Shown here in pieces: positions 1 to 9,102 of a DNA stretch of 64,000 nucleotides. The position numbers and the translations under genes are program-made. The notes below the pieces were generated by a model. The model was not told the origin of the DNA. It worked only from the letters and a program-made list of their open reading frames with translations, and searched no databases. This DNA is from an uncultured Pseudomonas sp. (GTDB lineage Bacteria > Pseudomonadota > Gammaproteobacteria > Pseudomonadales > Pseudomonadaceae), in contig NZ_CAJYDW010000016.1 in assembly GCF_913774235.1 (NCBI RefSeq), positions 248,001 to 312,000 on the forward strand, in the 5' to 3' direction. How positions within the stretch are numbered: position 1 is the stretch's first letter; the number at the start of each line of letters is the position of its first letter.

Positions 1-1
1 G

Positions 2-1417
2 ATGCTCGCCACCTCCAACGCCGAGACCCAGGCGGTGCACAAGGGGATCGAGGAGGCCAAGGCCACTCTGGAGCGGCACGTTCGCCAGTTCGACGCCCTG
101 CTGCTCACCGACAAGGGGCGTGAGGTCTACACCCGAATGACCGGGCAGCTGGCCACCTACCTGAACAACCAGACCCGCTACCTCAAGGCCCTCGACGACC
201 AGAACGATGCCGAGTTGCTCAAACTCACCGGGCAGGATGGTGAAATGGCGCGCAGCGGTAATGCCCTGGGCGCGACCGTCACCGAGCTGGCCAGTCTGGT
301 CGATGGCAAGGTCACTCGGCTCTCGGCGGCCTCCATGGACAGCTATCGCACCGCCATCACCATCACCGTGGCGGTGATGCTGGCGGCCTTGGCCGGCACC
401 CTGTTGCTGGCCTGGCGCTTCACCCGCAGCCTGACCGGGCCGCTGGAGAGGGCGCTGGCGGTGGCCGAGCGTATCGCCGCCAACGATCTCAGCCGTCCGG
501 TCGAGCGCGACGGCAGCGACGAGCCTGGCCGGCTGCTGGCCGCCATGGCGCGGATGCAGGACAACCTGCGCGGCACCCTGGAGCGGCTGAGCCAGTCGTC
601 CACCACCCTGGCCGCCACCTCCGAGGAGATGTCGACGGTGACCGAGGTGGGGCTGCGCGGCATCCAACGGCAGAACGACGAGCTGGCCCAGGCCGCCACG
701 GCGGTCAACCAGATGACCGCGGCGGTGGAGGAGGTGGCGCGCAACGCCGCGGCCGCCAGCGCCGCCGCTCAGGACTCCCGTGTCTCCGCCGATGTCGGCC
801 AGCGGCGCGTCGAGGAGACCCTGCAGACCATCCATGCGCTGCACGCCGCAGTGGCCACCAGCGGCGCCGAGATCGACGGCCTGGCCGGCCAGGTCGAGCG
901 CATCAGCGGCGTACTCGACGTGATTCGAGGTGTCGCTGAGCAGACCAACCTGCTGGCGCTCAACGCGGCCATCGAAGCCGCCCGCGCGGGCGAGGCGGGG
1001 CGTGGTTTCGCCGTGGTGGCCGACGAGGTACGGGCCCTGGCGGCCCGTACCCAGCAGTCCACCGGCGAGATCGAGGAGATGATCGGCGCCATCCAGCAGG
1101 GCGCGGGCAAGGCGGTGCATGCCATGGCCACCAGCAACCAACAGGCCGGCACCTGCCTGGAGGTCGCCGCGGCGGCGGGCGAAGCCCTGGGCGAGATCGG
1201 CCGGCACATCGTGCAGATCACCGAGCGAAACCTGAGCATCTCCGCGGCGACCGAGGAGCAGGCCCAGGTGGCGCGCGAGGTGGATCGCAACCTCACCAGC
1301 ATCCGTGACCTGTCCACCCAGAACGCCGCCGGGGCCGAGCAGACCGCCGCCGCCAGCAATGACCTGGCCCGGCTGGCTGGGGATCTGAATGGCGCGGTGC
1401 GGCAATTCCAGCTCTGA
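2..1417 (+). CDS. Methyl-accepting chemotaxis protein, 5' end outside window
   Basis: Chemoreceptor that passes a periplasmic signal to CheA/CheW. The visible 471 residues hold the end of a helical periplasmic domain, one membrane segment (about residues 118-138), a HAMP domain (about 138-192) and the cytoplasmic signalling domain. The conserved hairpin tip is clear: [20 protein letters not shown], then [15 protein letters not shown]. Only one membrane helix is seen before HAMP, so the first helix and the gene start must lie upstream of base 1, and the first ATG is internal. The ligand cannot be named. The family call is secure. Confidence 0.93.
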   Translation: MLATSNAETQAVHKGIEEAKATLERHVRQFDALLLTDKGREVYTRMTGQLATYLNNQTRYLKALDDQNDAELLKLTGQDGEMARSGNALGATVTELASLVDGKVTRLSAASMDSYRTAITITVAVMLAALAGTLLLAWRFTRSLTGPLERALAVAERIAANDLSRPVERDGSDEPGRLLAAMARMQDNLRGTLERLSQSSTTLAATSEEMSTVTEVGLRGIQRQNDELAQAATAVNQMTAAVEEVARNAAAASAAAQDSRVSADVGQRRVEETLQTIHALHAAVATSGAEIDGLAGQVERISGVLDVIRGVAEQTNLLALNAAIEAARAGEAGRGFAVVADEVRALAARTQQSTGEIEEMIGAIQQGAGKAVHAMATSNQQAGTCLEVAAAAGEALGEIGRHIVQITERNLSISAATEEQAQVAREVDRNLTSIRDLSTQNAAGAEQTAAASNDLARLAGDLNGAVRQFQL

Positions 1418-1422
1418 GCCGA

Positions 1423-1448
1423 GTCCGGGAGGCCGCGGCTTCCCGGAC
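1423..1448. terminator. Hairpin between convergent genes
   Basis: Arms GTCCGGGA and TCCCGGAC pair perfectly around a GC-rich centre that is itself self-complementary (GCCGCGGC). It lies between the converging ends of the chemoreceptor and the SorC regulator. There is no T-run on either side, so termination is inferred from position and stem strength. Confidence 0.5.
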
Positions 1449-1469
1449 CGCATCAGCTAGGCGATGCCT

Positions 1470-2420
1470 TCAGGGCACCAGCGCCAGGGCGGTGCGCAGG
1501 TCGATCACCAGGACATCCAGGTAGCCGCCCTGCAGGGCGCCGCGGATGGCGTTGACCTTGCGCAGGCCACCGGCGAGGCCGACGACGCGGTCGATCTTGA
1601 GCAGTTGCGGCAGGTCCACCGAGACCACGGTTTCTTCGCTCTCGTCCAGCACCGGGCGGCCCTGGGCGTCGAAGTACCTCAGGCAGATGTCGCCCACCGC
1701 ACCGCGGGCGGCGAGCACTTCCAGCATGGCTTCGCCGTGGTAGTTGCCACTGTTGCGCAGTAGCTGCGAGGGCTCCAGCTCGCCGATGCCGACCAGCGCC
1801 ACGGTGAGCCGGGCGAAGCGCTCGGTGACCTCGCGGACCTCGTCCAGCTGCAGGATGCGCTGGCGACTTTCCGGTGACTGCTCGATGCTCTGCGACGGCA
1901 GCAGATAGGCCGGGCAGCCGAGCAGATTGGCCAGTTGCTGGGTCAGCAGGGTGGCCTCGAAGGCGCCCTTGTTGCCGACTCCGCCGAGCAGTTGCACCAC
2001 CTCGGTCGCGCCCTGGCGACTGCTGCCGCGGTGCATGTGGCCGACCATGGCGCGGATGGTGGAACTCCAGGAGGAGATGCCGATGTGGTCTTTCTCGGTG
2101 ACGCTGGTTTCCAGGTAGTGGGCGGCTGCCGAGCCGATGGCCTGCTTGATGGCCTCTTCGTCGTCGCCGGTGGGCTCGACCACGATGGCCTGGCGGATGC
2201 CGTAGCGCTGCTGCAGCTGGCGCTCCAGCTCGAGGTGGAAGTTGCGCGGGCGCTGCACCGAGATGCGCACGATGCCTTCCTTGAGCGCCCGGCTCAGGGC
2301 GCGGCTGACGAAGGATTGCGACAGGTCGAGCTGTTCGGAGATCTGCGACTGCTTGAGTCCCTCTTCGTAGTAGAGGGAGGCGATCTTGGTTAGCAGGCGT
2401 TGTTCTTCGAGGTTACTCAT
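1470..2420 (-). CDS. SorC/DeoR-type sugar-binding transcriptional regulator
   Basis: 316-residue regulator of the SorC family: an N-terminal helix-turn-helix (about residues 20-45, with QSQISEQLDLSQSFVSRAL) followed by a sugar-phosphate-binding domain. Such proteins bind a phosphorylated sugar and control transport and catabolic genes. It is the last gene of the minus-strand transport/dehydrogenase cluster, so it most likely controls this locus and the divergent transketolase-kinase operon. The ATG at 2420 follows a GGGAA ribosome site. Effector unknown. Confidence 0.88.
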   Translation of the reverse strand: MSNLEEQRLLTKIASLYYEEGLKQSQISEQLDLSQSFVSRALSRALKEGIVRISVQRPRNFHLELERQLQQRYGIRQAIVVEPTGDDEEAIKQAIGSAAAHYLETSVTEKDHIGISSWSSTIRAMVGHMHRGSSRQGATEVVQLLGGVGNKGAFEATLLTQQLANLLGCPAYLLPSQSIEQSPESRQRILQLDEVREVTERFARLTVALVGIGELEPSQLLRNSGNYHGEAMLEVLAARGAVGDICLRYFDAQGRPVLDESEETVVSVDLPQLLKIDRVVGLAGGLRKVNAIRGALQGGYLDVLVIDLRTALALVP

Positions 2421-2593
2421 CCAGATTCCCGGTACCGGCGGATAGGTTGTGCCCAGGGTCGTTGGGCCGGACTGGCCATGGCGAGCCGCCGAAAAGCAGG
2501 CACGAACCTGTTAGAAGGGCGCATTTTCCCGCTATTTTCCCTCAGCCTCTCGCTGGACGCCAAGGCTTTTGCGGCCGGGCGCCCAGGGGGTGC

Positions 2594-3394
2594 TCAGGAC
2601 ATGATGAGGCCACCATCCACATTGATCGCCTGGCCGGTGATGTAGGCAGCGTCCGCCGAAGCTAGAAAGGCCACCAGGCCGGCGACGTCGGCGGGCGTGC
2701 CGGCGCGCTTCATGGGAATGTTGCCGACCCATTCGGCCATCAGTTCACCCTGGCCATAGCGCTTTTCCGGGGTGGAGAGAATCTCGCCCCAGACCCGGTC
2801 GTTGTAGTCCCACATCTCGCTTTCGATGATGCCGGGGCAGAAGGCGTTGACCGTGATGCCGTGGCGCGCCAGCTCGTGGGCCAGGCTCTGGGTGATGCCG
2901 ATGACGCCCATCTTGCTCGCCGCGTAATGGGGCGTGTAGATGAAGCCCTGGCGACCCTGGCCGGAGCTGGTGTTGATCAGGCGTCCGCCACGCCCGGCAG
3001 CCACCATGCGCCTGGCCGCCTCGCGGCAGCACAGCCAGACGCCGGTGGTGTTGACCTGCAGGATGCGGTCGAAGTCCTCGCGCGGCATGCGATCGAAGGG
3101 GTCGATGGTGATGATCCCGGCGTTCTGCACCGAGACGTCGACGCGGCCGAAGCGCGCCTCGGCCTGGGCATAGAGGTCGGTCACCGCCGCCTCGTCGGTG
3201 ATGTCCACCACCAGCGGCAGCACCTCAGCGCCGGTATCGGCCGCCAGGCGCGCCGCGGTGTCGTGCACCCGCGCGGCGTTGGAGACCAGCACCAGGTTGG
3301 CGCCCTCACGGCCGAAGCGCTCGGCGATCCCTTCGCCGATGCCGCGGCAACCGCCGGTGATGACTACGGTTTGACCTGCGAAGCGACGTTCCAC
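2594..3394 (-). CDS. Short-chain dehydrogenase/reductase, polyol/sugar type
   Basis: 266-residue NAD(P)-dependent SDR. The cofactor loop TGGCRGIG is at residues 13-20, NAG at 91-93, the catalytic Ser near 143, and the YxxxK pair at Y157/K161. I chose the GTG at 3394 because a perfect AGGAGG lies six bases before it; an open frame runs further upstream to 3442 without a ribosome site. The start codon sits inside a parS-like palindrome. In the sugar cluster it probably oxidises a polyol or sugar to a keto form. Substrate not determinable from sequence. Confidence 0.85.
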   Translation of the reverse strand: MERRFAGQTVVITGGCRGIGEGIAERFGREGANLVLVSNAARVHDTAARLAADTGAEVLPLVVDITDEAAVTDLYAQAEARFGRVDVSVQNAGIITIDPFDRMPREDFDRILQVNTTGVWLCCREAARRMVAAGRGGRLINTSSGQGRQGFIYTPHYAASKMGVIGITQSLAHELARHGITVNAFCPGIIESEMWDYNDRVWGEILSTPEKRYGQGELMAEWVGNIPMKRAGTPADVAGLVAFLASADAAYITGQAINVDGGLIMS

Positions 3395-3401
3395 GTGAAA
3401 C
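3388..3401. other. parS-like ParB-binding site, one mismatch
   Basis: GTTCCACGTGAAAC matches the Pseudomonas parS core GTTCCACGTGGAAC at 13 of 14 positions. It overlaps the GTG start of the dehydrogenase gene, so part of the match may reflect coding or ribosome-site constraint. See the perfect copy at 61514. Confidence 0.5.
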
Positions 3402-3418
3402 CTCCTAGGGCTATAGGC

Positions 3419-3540
3419 CACGATCTCGCGAGCTAGAGCCAAACAAGGCGAAGACAGCTGAGGACGCGGAGTTTACGAGTGGTAAATGAGCAGTCCGAAG
3501 CTGTATTCAACGCAGGTTGGCCGACGCGCAGCAGATCGTG
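3419..3540. repeat. 122-nt multi-tier palindromic element
   Basis: Nested complementary arms run inward: CACGATCT (3419) with AGATCGTG (3533); CGCG with CGCG; GCCAA (3438) with TTGGC (3517); ACAGCT (3454) with AGCTGT (3499); GGAC with GTCC; and GTTTAC (3471) with GTAAA around a GAGTG loop. The fold spans almost the whole gap between the two dehydrogenase genes. It looks like an ERIC- or MITE-type dispersed element or a structured RNA processed from the mRNA. I recall similar sequence in other Pseudomonas genomes but cannot check it. No second copy is seen in this window. Confidence 0.7.
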
Positions 3541-3547
3541 AAAGGCG

Positions 3548-4312
3548 TTACCAGCAGACGAAGCCGCCATCGACGATCAGATCGACCCCGGTACAGAAGG
3601 ACGCGGCCGGACTGCAGAGGAAGATCGCCGGGCCGACCATCTCCTCCACCTCGGCCATGCGGCCCAGCGGGGTGGTCTGCTCGAAGATCTTGACCTGCTC
3701 GGCCACCTCGGGACGGGTGTTCATGGGCGTGGCGGTGTAGCCGGGACTGATGCAGTTGACCCGGATACCGCGCTCGGCCCATTCCATCGCCAGGCTCTTG
3801 GTGAGGTGGATGACCCCGGCCTTGGAGGTGTTGTAGTGCGCCTGCAGGAGGCCGCGGTTGACGATGCTGCCGGACATGGAGGCGATGTTGACGATGGCAC
3901 CCTTGCCACGCGGCAGCATGACCCGCGCCTGGGCCTGGCAACTGAGCATCACCCCGGTGAGGTTGATGTCGAGCATGCGCTGCCAGCGCTCCAGTTCCAG
4001 CTCCTCGGCCGGTTGGGCATTGGCGATGCCAGCACTGTTGACGGCCAGGCTCAGCGGGCCGAGTTCAGCTTCGGTGCGGGCTACCGCGGCTTCCAGGTCG
4101 GCGGCGCTGGTCACCGAGCCTTCCAGGGCCAGGGCGCGGCGGCCATGGGCCTGGATACGTTCGACGGTACCGGCCAGGTCGCGACTGCCGGGCAGGTCGA
4201 AGCAGGCCACCTGGGCCCCGGCCTCGGCGAGACCGACGGCGATGGCCTGGCCGATGCCGCTACCGGCACCGGTGACGAAGGCGGTCTGGCCGCCGAGATC
4301 GAAGAGACGCAT
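3548..4312 (-). CDS. Short-chain dehydrogenase/reductase (second SDR of sugar locus)
   Basis: 254-residue classical SDR with TGAGSGIG at residues 14-21, NSAG at 92-95, catalytic Ser145, Tyr160 and Lys164 (YNTSK). The frame is open upstream to 4585, but the ATG at 4312 has AGGAG just ahead of it and begins a standard SDR N-terminus. It starts 14 bases after the ABC ATPase gene ends, so the two are almost certainly co-transcribed. It is only distantly similar to its neighbour SDR, so the two may act on successive steps or on different stereoisomers. Confidence 0.87.
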   Translation of the reverse strand: MRLFDLGGQTAFVTGAGSGIGQAIAVGLAEAGAQVACFDLPGSRDLAGTVERIQAHGRRALALEGSVTSAADLEAAVARTEAELGPLSLAVNSAGIANAQPAEELELERWQRMLDINLTGVMLSCQAQARVMLPRGKGAIVNIASMSGSIVNRGLLQAHYNTSKAGVIHLTKSLAMEWAERGIRVNCISPGYTATPMNTRPEVAEQVKIFEQTTPLGRMAEVEEMVGPAIFLCSPAASFCTGVDLIVDGGFVCW

Positions 4313-4326
4313 GGGAAAACTCCTAG

Positions 4327-5832
4327 TCAGGCGGTAGCCAATTCCATCACGGCCACGGGGGTGGCCCTTTCGCGTTCGAGAATGCCCATCTGCCGGCCAC
4401 GGCTCATCACCATGACCCGGTGCGACAGGCCGAGAACCTCGTCGAGATCCGAGCTGACCACGATCACCGCCATGCCGGTAGCCGCCAGTTCGGCGATCAC
4501 CTGGTAGATGGCGGCGCGGGCACCGACGTCGATGCCACGGGTGGGCTCGTCGAGGATGAAGACCTTGGGATTGCGTGCCAGCCACTTGGCGATGATCACC
4601 TTCTGCTGGTTGCCGCCGGAGAGGGCGGCGATGGCCTGTTCCGGCTGGCCCTTCACGCCGAGGCGGGCCACCGCCTTGCGGGCGAAGGCGCGCAGGCCGC
4701 CGGGGGAGACCCAGCCGCCGGCGGCGAGCAGGTCGGTGTTGCCATAGATGAGGTTTTCCTCGATGGCGTGATCGACCACCACACCCTGCTGCTTGCGATC
4801 CTCGGGAACCAGCACGATGCCGGCGTGGATGGCGTCATAGGGACTGGCGAAGCGACAGGCCTGGCCCTCCAAAACCAGTTCGCCGGTGACCTGCTCGGCG
4901 GCGCCGGCGATGGCGCGGACCAGCTCGGTACGCCCCGCACCGACTACCCCCGCCACGCCGAAGACTTCGCCCGCGCGCACGCTGAAGTCGATGTCCTTGA
5001 GCGGCATTTCGCGGCAGCTCAGGCCCCTGACCCGCAGGACCTCGCGGGCAGCGGGCGCGGCCATGGCCGGGAAGATGCGTTCCACACTGCGGCCGACCAT
5101 CTCTTCCACCAGTTGCCGCACCGGCACCTGGGCGGTGGCGTGCAGGGCGATCTGGCGGCCGTCGCGCAGCACCAGCACCCGGTCGGCGATCCGCGCGATC
5201 TCTTCCAGGCGATGGCTGATGTAGATGAAGGAGACGCCCTCGGCCTTGAGCCGTTCGACCTGGGCGAACAGCAGTTCGGTTTCCTCGCCACCCAGCGCGG
5301 CGGTGGGTTCGTCGAGGATCAGCAGGCGCGCCTTGAGGGTCAATGCCTTGGCGATCTCCACCAGCTGCTGGGCGGCCACGCTGAGGCCGGCCACGGTACG
5401 CGTGGCGGGCACCTTCAGCCCCAGGCGATCCAGCTGGCGCTGGGCCTCGGTTTCCATGAAGGCGCGGTCGATGCGGCCCCCGCGCATGGGTAGGCGGCCG
5501 ACGAACATGTTCTCGGCGATGGTCAGTTCCGGCAGCAGGCGGATTTCCTGGTGGATCAGGCCGATGCCCGCCGCCAGGGCGGCGCCCGGGGAATCCGGGG
5601 CGTAGTCCCGGCCCAGCCAGGTCATGCGCCCACCCGCCTCGGGCGGTACCAGGCCGGCGATGATGGAGGACAGGGTGGACTTGCCGGCCCCGTTCTCGCC
5701 GAGCAGGGCCAGGACCTCGCCGGGCTGGATGTCGACGTCCACGCCGGCCAGCACCTCGATGCCGGCGTATTTCTTGCCGATGTTTCTCAGGCTGAGGGCG
5801 GCGGGCTGTTCCAGGGGCATAACGGCGGACAT
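4327..5832 (-). CDS. Sugar ABC transporter, duplicated ATPase (RbsA type)
   Basis: 501-residue ATPase with two nucleotide-binding halves, as in ribose/xylose/galactose importers. Half one has Walker A GENGAGKST (45-53) and Walker B LLILDEPTAAL. Half two has a degenerate Walker A (GVVGAGRTE) but an intact LSGGNQQK signature and VFILDEPTRGID. This asymmetry is normal for RbsA-type proteins. The start at 5832 has GGAGG four bases upstream. It works with the binding protein and permease just upstream in the same operon. Confidence 0.94.
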   Translation of the reverse strand: MSAVMPLEQPAALSLRNIGKKYAGIEVLAGVDVDIQPGEVLALLGENGAGKSTLSSIIAGLVPPEAGGRMTWLGRDYAPDSPGAALAAGIGLIHQEIRLLPELTIAENMFVGRLPMRGGRIDRAFMETEAQRQLDRLGLKVPATRTVAGLSVAAQQLVEIAKALTLKARLLILDEPTAALGGEETELLFAQVERLKAEGVSFIYISHRLEEIARIADRVLVLRDGRQIALHATAQVPVRQLVEEMVGRSVERIFPAMAAPAAREVLRVRGLSCREMPLKDIDFSVRAGEVFGVAGVVGAGRTELVRAIAGAAEQVTGELVLEGQACRFASPYDAIHAGIVLVPEDRKQQGVVVDHAIEENLIYGNTDLLAAGGWVSPGGLRAFARKAVARLGVKGQPEQAIAALSGGNQQKVIIAKWLARNPKVFILDEPTRGIDVGARAAIYQVIAELAATGMAVIVVSSDLDEVLGLSHRVMVMSRGRQMGILERERATPVAVMELATA

Positions 5833-5933
5833 GGGGCCTCCGAAGGGGGAGCTGAAACGGCGCCTCCCGCGGGAGGCACCTGAGGCATGAGCTGGAGGCG
5901 GCGGCCGTTAGCCGCCGCTGACCGGACGAACCG

Positions 5934-6866
5934 TTACGGATGGTTCTCGATGAAGGGGGCGACGTTGTCCTTGGTGGTCAGGATCGCCTCCTGCAGTTGC
6001 TCCTTGGGCAACTGCTTGCCTTCCTTCAGTTCGATGGCCGAGTCCAGCGCCATGCGGCCCATCTTGCGGGTCTGCTGGGTCATGGTGGCGGCCAGGGTGC
6101 CAGCGGCCACGGCCTTGAGGCCGGCCACGTCACCATCGAAGCCGACGATGGTCACCGGATGATCGAGGTTGGCGACCTTGACCGCCTGGGCGGCGCCCAG
6201 GGCCATGGCGTCGGCGCGACCGAAGAAAACGGTGATGTTGGGATCGCGCTGGAGCATGTCCTGGGCCACGGCGAAGCCCTTGTCCTGGGCCCATTCGGCG
6301 GGTTGCTGGGCGACCACCTTCAGCTCGGGAAACTTGGCCAGGCCTTCGGCAAAGCCCTTGGCGCGGTCGTTTTCCGGGGTGGTGCCGATCTGACCCTGGA
6401 GGATGGCGACGCGACCCTTGCCGCCGGTGACCTTGCCGACGTACTCGGCCAGGGTGCGGGCAGCGGCGACGCTGTCGCTGGCGATGAAGGTGTCGCCGGG
6501 TGCATCGGGGGCGTTGCGGTCCACGGCCACTACGGGGATACCGGCCGCCTTGGCGGCTTTCACCGGTACGCCAGCGGCGGTGGCGCCGGCGGGGATGTAG
6601 ATGATGGCATCGACCTGGCGGGTGATGAGGTCCTGGATCTGGTTGACCTGGGTCGCCGAGTTGCCCTGGGCATCCACGGTGATCACCTTGACGCCCTTGG
6701 CCTTGCCCTCGGCCTCGACGGCCTGTTTGATCTGGTTGAAGAAGTCGGCCTGCAGGTTGGCCACGGCCAGGCCCACGGTGAGTTCCTTGGCTTGGGCATT
6801 GAGCGCGCCGGCGCAGGTGATGGCGGCGAGCAGGGTACCGAGCAACAGCTTCTTGGGGGTCAGCAT
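5934..6866 (-). CDS. Periplasmic sugar-binding protein of ABC importer (RbsB type)
   Basis: 310-residue binding protein of the ribose/galactose class: a signal peptide (Lys pair, hydrophobic stretch, cut near NAQA) and a two-lobed periplasmic fold with motifs such as DRNAPDAPGDTFIASD. I place the start at the ATG at 6866, which has GGAG eight bases upstream, rather than the GTG at 6875. A 12-base (AAN)4 motif directly precedes the ribosome site, suggesting catabolite repression at translation. It lies between permease and ATPase genes of the same importer. Confidence 0.93.
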   Translation of the reverse strand: MLTPKKLLLGTLLAAITCAGALNAQAKELTVGLAVANLQADFFNQIKQAVEAEGKAKGVKVITVDAQGNSATQVNQIQDLITRQVDAIIYIPAGATAAGVPVKAAKAAGIPVVAVDRNAPDAPGDTFIASDSVAAARTLAEYVGKVTGGKGRVAILQGQIGTTPENDRAKGFAEGLAKFPELKVVAQQPAEWAQDKGFAVAQDMLQRDPNITVFFGRADAMALGAAQAVKVANLDHPVTIVGFDGDVAGLKAVAAGTLAATMTQQTRKMGRMALDSAIELKEGKQLPKEQLQEAILTTKDNVAPFIENHP

Positions 6867-6878
6867 GGAAAGCACTCC

Positions 6879-6890
6879 GTTGTTATTGTT
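6879..6890 (-). promoter_or_regulatory. Hfq/Crc catabolite-repression motif before the binding-protein gene
   Basis: On the minus strand the sequence AACAATAACAAC is four perfect AAN repeats, followed at once by the GGAG ribosome site. In Pseudomonas, A-rich AAN repeats near the start codon are bound by the Hfq distal face together with Crc, which blocks translation while preferred carbon sources are present. Confidence 0.75.
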
Positions 6891-6916
6891 GTACTGCGGT
6901 GTCGAAGCGATCTGCT

Positions 6917-7912
6917 TCAGCGCTGCCCGTTACGGCGGCGCAAGGTATCCAGGGTGACGGCCAGGGCGATGACGATGCCGATGATCACCTGTTGCACGAA
7001 GGGCGAGACGCCCAGCAGGTTCAGGCCGTTGCGCAGCACGCCGATGATCAGCACCCCCACCAGGGTGCCGCCGACGCTGCCGACGCCGCCGCTGAGGCTG
7101 GCGCCGCCGATCACCACCGCGGCGATGGCATCCAGTTCCAGGGACAGGCCGGCGCTGGGCTGGGACGAGTCCAGGCGCGCCGCCATGGCCACCGCGGCTA
7201 GGCCGGCCAGGGCGCCGCTCAGGGCGTAGATCCAGATGGTGAGGGTACGCACCTTGATGCCCGACAGCCGCGCCACCTCGGCGCTGCCGCCCATGGCGTA
7301 AAGATTGCGGCCACCGGCACGAAAGCGCAGGAAGACCCAGGCCACCAGCAGCATCAGCAGGAAGAGGCCGACGGTGACGGAGAGAAAGCCGAAGTGGCGC
7401 ACCGTGGCCAGGCTGGTGAACCAGTCCGGGAAGCCGACGATCTGGCGGCCATCGGTGAGGATGTTGGCCAGGCCGCGGGCCACCGACATCATGGTCAAGG
7501 TGGCGATGAAGGCGGGTAGCCGCGCCCGGGCGATGAGCAATCCCGAGACCAGGCCGCAGACCAGGCCGCCGAGGATGGCGGCCGGAATCGCCAGCCCCAG
7601 GGGCCAGCCGATGTCCTGGTAGAGCCAACCCAGCAGCATCATGGCGAAGGCCAGTACCGAGCCTACCGAGAGGTCGATGCCGCCGATGACGATGACCAGG
7701 GTCATGCCAATGGCGAGGATGCCGAGCACCGTCACCTGATCGAGGATGTTGAGGGCGTTGCGCACGGAGAAGAAATACTCCGAGGCGAAGGAGAACACGG
7801 CGATCAGCAGCGCCAGGCCGATCAGCGGACCGCCGATGTTGCGCGGCAGGCGCAAGGCCAGGCGGGCGAGGGGCTTGGCGGGTGGCGAGGCGGTCGGGGC
7901 TTTGGCGTCCAC
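6917..7912 (-). CDS. Sugar ABC transporter permease (RbsC type)
   Basis: 331-residue inner-membrane permease with about nine hydrophobic segments and the BPD_transp_2 family signature (GGIDLSVGSVLAFAMMLLGW). The GTG start at 7912 has AGGAG six bases upstream, and an AAN-repeat motif sits just before that. It is the first gene of the minus-strand operon, which is unusual because the ATPase or binding protein often leads. It faces the transketolase operon across a 353-base regulatory gap. Confidence 0.93.
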   Translation of the reverse strand: MDAKAPTASPPAKPLARLALRLPRNIGGPLIGLALLIAVFSFASEYFFSVRNALNILDQVTVLGILAIGMTLVIVIGGIDLSVGSVLAFAMMLLGWLYQDIGWPLGLAIPAAILGGLVCGLVSGLLIARARLPAFIATLTMMSVARGLANILTDGRQIVGFPDWFTSLATVRHFGFLSVTVGLFLLMLLVAWVFLRFRAGGRNLYAMGGSAEVARLSGIKVRTLTIWIYALSGALAGLAAVAMAARLDSSQPSAGLSLELDAIAAVVIGGASLSGGVGSVGGTLVGVLIIGVLRNGLNLLGVSPFVQQVIIGIVIALAVTLDTLRRRNGQR

Positions 7913-7927
7913 GAGCTTCTCCTGGTG

Positions 7928-7939
7928 GTTATTGTTTTT
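7928..7939 (-). promoter_or_regulatory. Hfq/Crc catabolite-repression motif before the permease gene
   Basis: Minus-strand AAAAACAATAAC reads as AAA-AAC-AAT-AAC, four AAN units, a few bases before the AGGAG ribosome site of the permease. Same logic as the motif before the binding-protein gene. Confidence 0.68.
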
Positions 7940-7966
7940 GTAGTGAGGGTTCTTGTGTGGCTCGCC

Positions 7967-8195
7967 TGAATATTTATGCGTGCCTGATTTTTAATTCAGA
8001 CTCCGCCTGTTCCGGGTGGAAGTCAAGTGCCTTTTCGTTACGTTCTTCCGGAAGGGGATGCGCTCGGCAATCCCTCTGCCAGCCGCCCATCCTACCTGCT
8101 TGATCAGCCGAACGAGGTCTGTCGATGGCTATTGACGGCCTCCCGGAATGGGGTCTAAATGGTAAATATATTTTCAGTGACGAATAAATATTCAT
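7967..8195. promoter_or_regulatory. Divergent control region with inverted TGAATATTTAT sites
   Basis: The gap between the divergent importer and transketolase operons is AT-rich, unlike its surroundings. TGAATATTTAT (7967-7977) recurs as its exact inverse complement ATAAATATTCA at 8184-8194, and a related stretch TAAATATATTTTCA lies at 8163. Sites this far apart (about 215 bases) fit a looping or two-promoter operator, most simply for the SorC regulator. No clear -35/-10 pair was identified with confidence. Confidence 0.5.
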
Positions 8196-8265
8196 AAGAC
8201 GCCCACTGAAACCTCGGCAGGCGTCTGCACCACCGGAGCTTCGGATACCCGAGGGGGACCGCCTG

Positions 8266-9102
8266 ATGAATCCGTTCCAGTACGACGTCGCGCAAATCCG
8301 CGAAAAGGCCCGGCTGATCCGCCGGCGCGTCATCCAGCTCAACGCCGCCTCGCCTGCGGGCGGCCATACCGGGGCCGATCTGTCGGAGACCGACATCCTC
8401 GCCACCCTCTATTTCCGCCTGCTCGACGTCGCTCCGCAGCGCCTCGCCGATCCCCAGCGCGACATCTACATCCAGAGCAAGGGCCACGGCGTCGGCGGTC
8501 TCTATTGCTGCCTGGCCGAAGCCGGTTACTTCCCGCCGGAATGGCTCGACACCTATCAGCACTTCGACTCCCACCTGCCGGGCCATCCGGTGCGGCAGAA
8601 GACCCCCGGTATCGAACTCAACACCGGTGCCCTCGGCCATGGCCTGCCCGTGGCCACCGGCATCGCCCTGGCCGCCCAGCGTGATGGCAGCCCGCGCCGG
8701 GTCTATGTACTGACCGGCGACGGCGAGCTGGGCGAAGGCTCCAACTGGGAGTCGGCCCTCACCGCCGCCAAGTACCGGCTGGACAATCTCACGGTGATCG
8801 TCGACCACAACCGCCTGCAACTGGCCGGCCCTACCGCGGAGATCCTGCCGCTGGAACCCCTGGCCGAGAAATGGCGCGCCTTCGGCTTCCATGTCGTCGA
8901 GTGCGACGGCAACGATGTCGCCCAACTGGTGGAGACCCTGGAGGCCCTGCGCGAACACCGCGGCCAGCCCCAGGTGCTGATCGCCAACACCGTGAAAGGC
9001 AAGGGGGTTTCCTTCATCGAAGGCAAACCCGAATGGCACCACCGGGTGCCCAAGGGCGACGAGATCGCCGCTGCACTGGAGGAGCTCGACCATGGCCACT
9101 GA
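8266..9102 (+). CDS. Transketolase-like enzyme, N-terminal (thiamine-binding) subunit
   Basis: 278 residues that match only the pyrophosphate-binding half of transketolase. SKGH is at 71-74, the thiamine diphosphate/metal motif starts with GDG at 151-153 and ends at N182. The other half is encoded by the next gene, whose start overlaps this stop by 11 bases. Split transketolases usually serve dedicated sugar pathways, for example cleavage of apulose 4-phosphate, rather than the pentose phosphate pathway. The start follows GAGGGGG at good distance. Confidence 0.9.
   Translation: MNPFQYDVAQIREKARLIRRRVIQLNAASPAGGHTGADLSETDILATLYFRLLDVAPQRLADPQRDIYIQSKGHGVGGLYCCLAEAGYFPPEWLDTYQHFDSHLPGHPVRQKTPGIELNTGALGHGLPVATGIALAAQRDGSPRRVYVLTGDGELGEGSNWESALTAAKYRLDNLTVIVDHNRLQLAGPTAEILPLEPLAEKWRAFGFHVVECDGNDVAQLVETLEALREHRGQPQVLIANTVKGKGVSFIEGKPEWHHRVPKGDEIAAALEELDHGH

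Noticed and set aside
3454-3505. Hammerhead-ribozyme-like core (CUGAGGA and CCGAAG) inside the 122-nt palindrome
   Set aside because: The GGAC that would hold the core pairs with GUCC in the nested stem, and no properly placed cleavage triplet and third stem were found.
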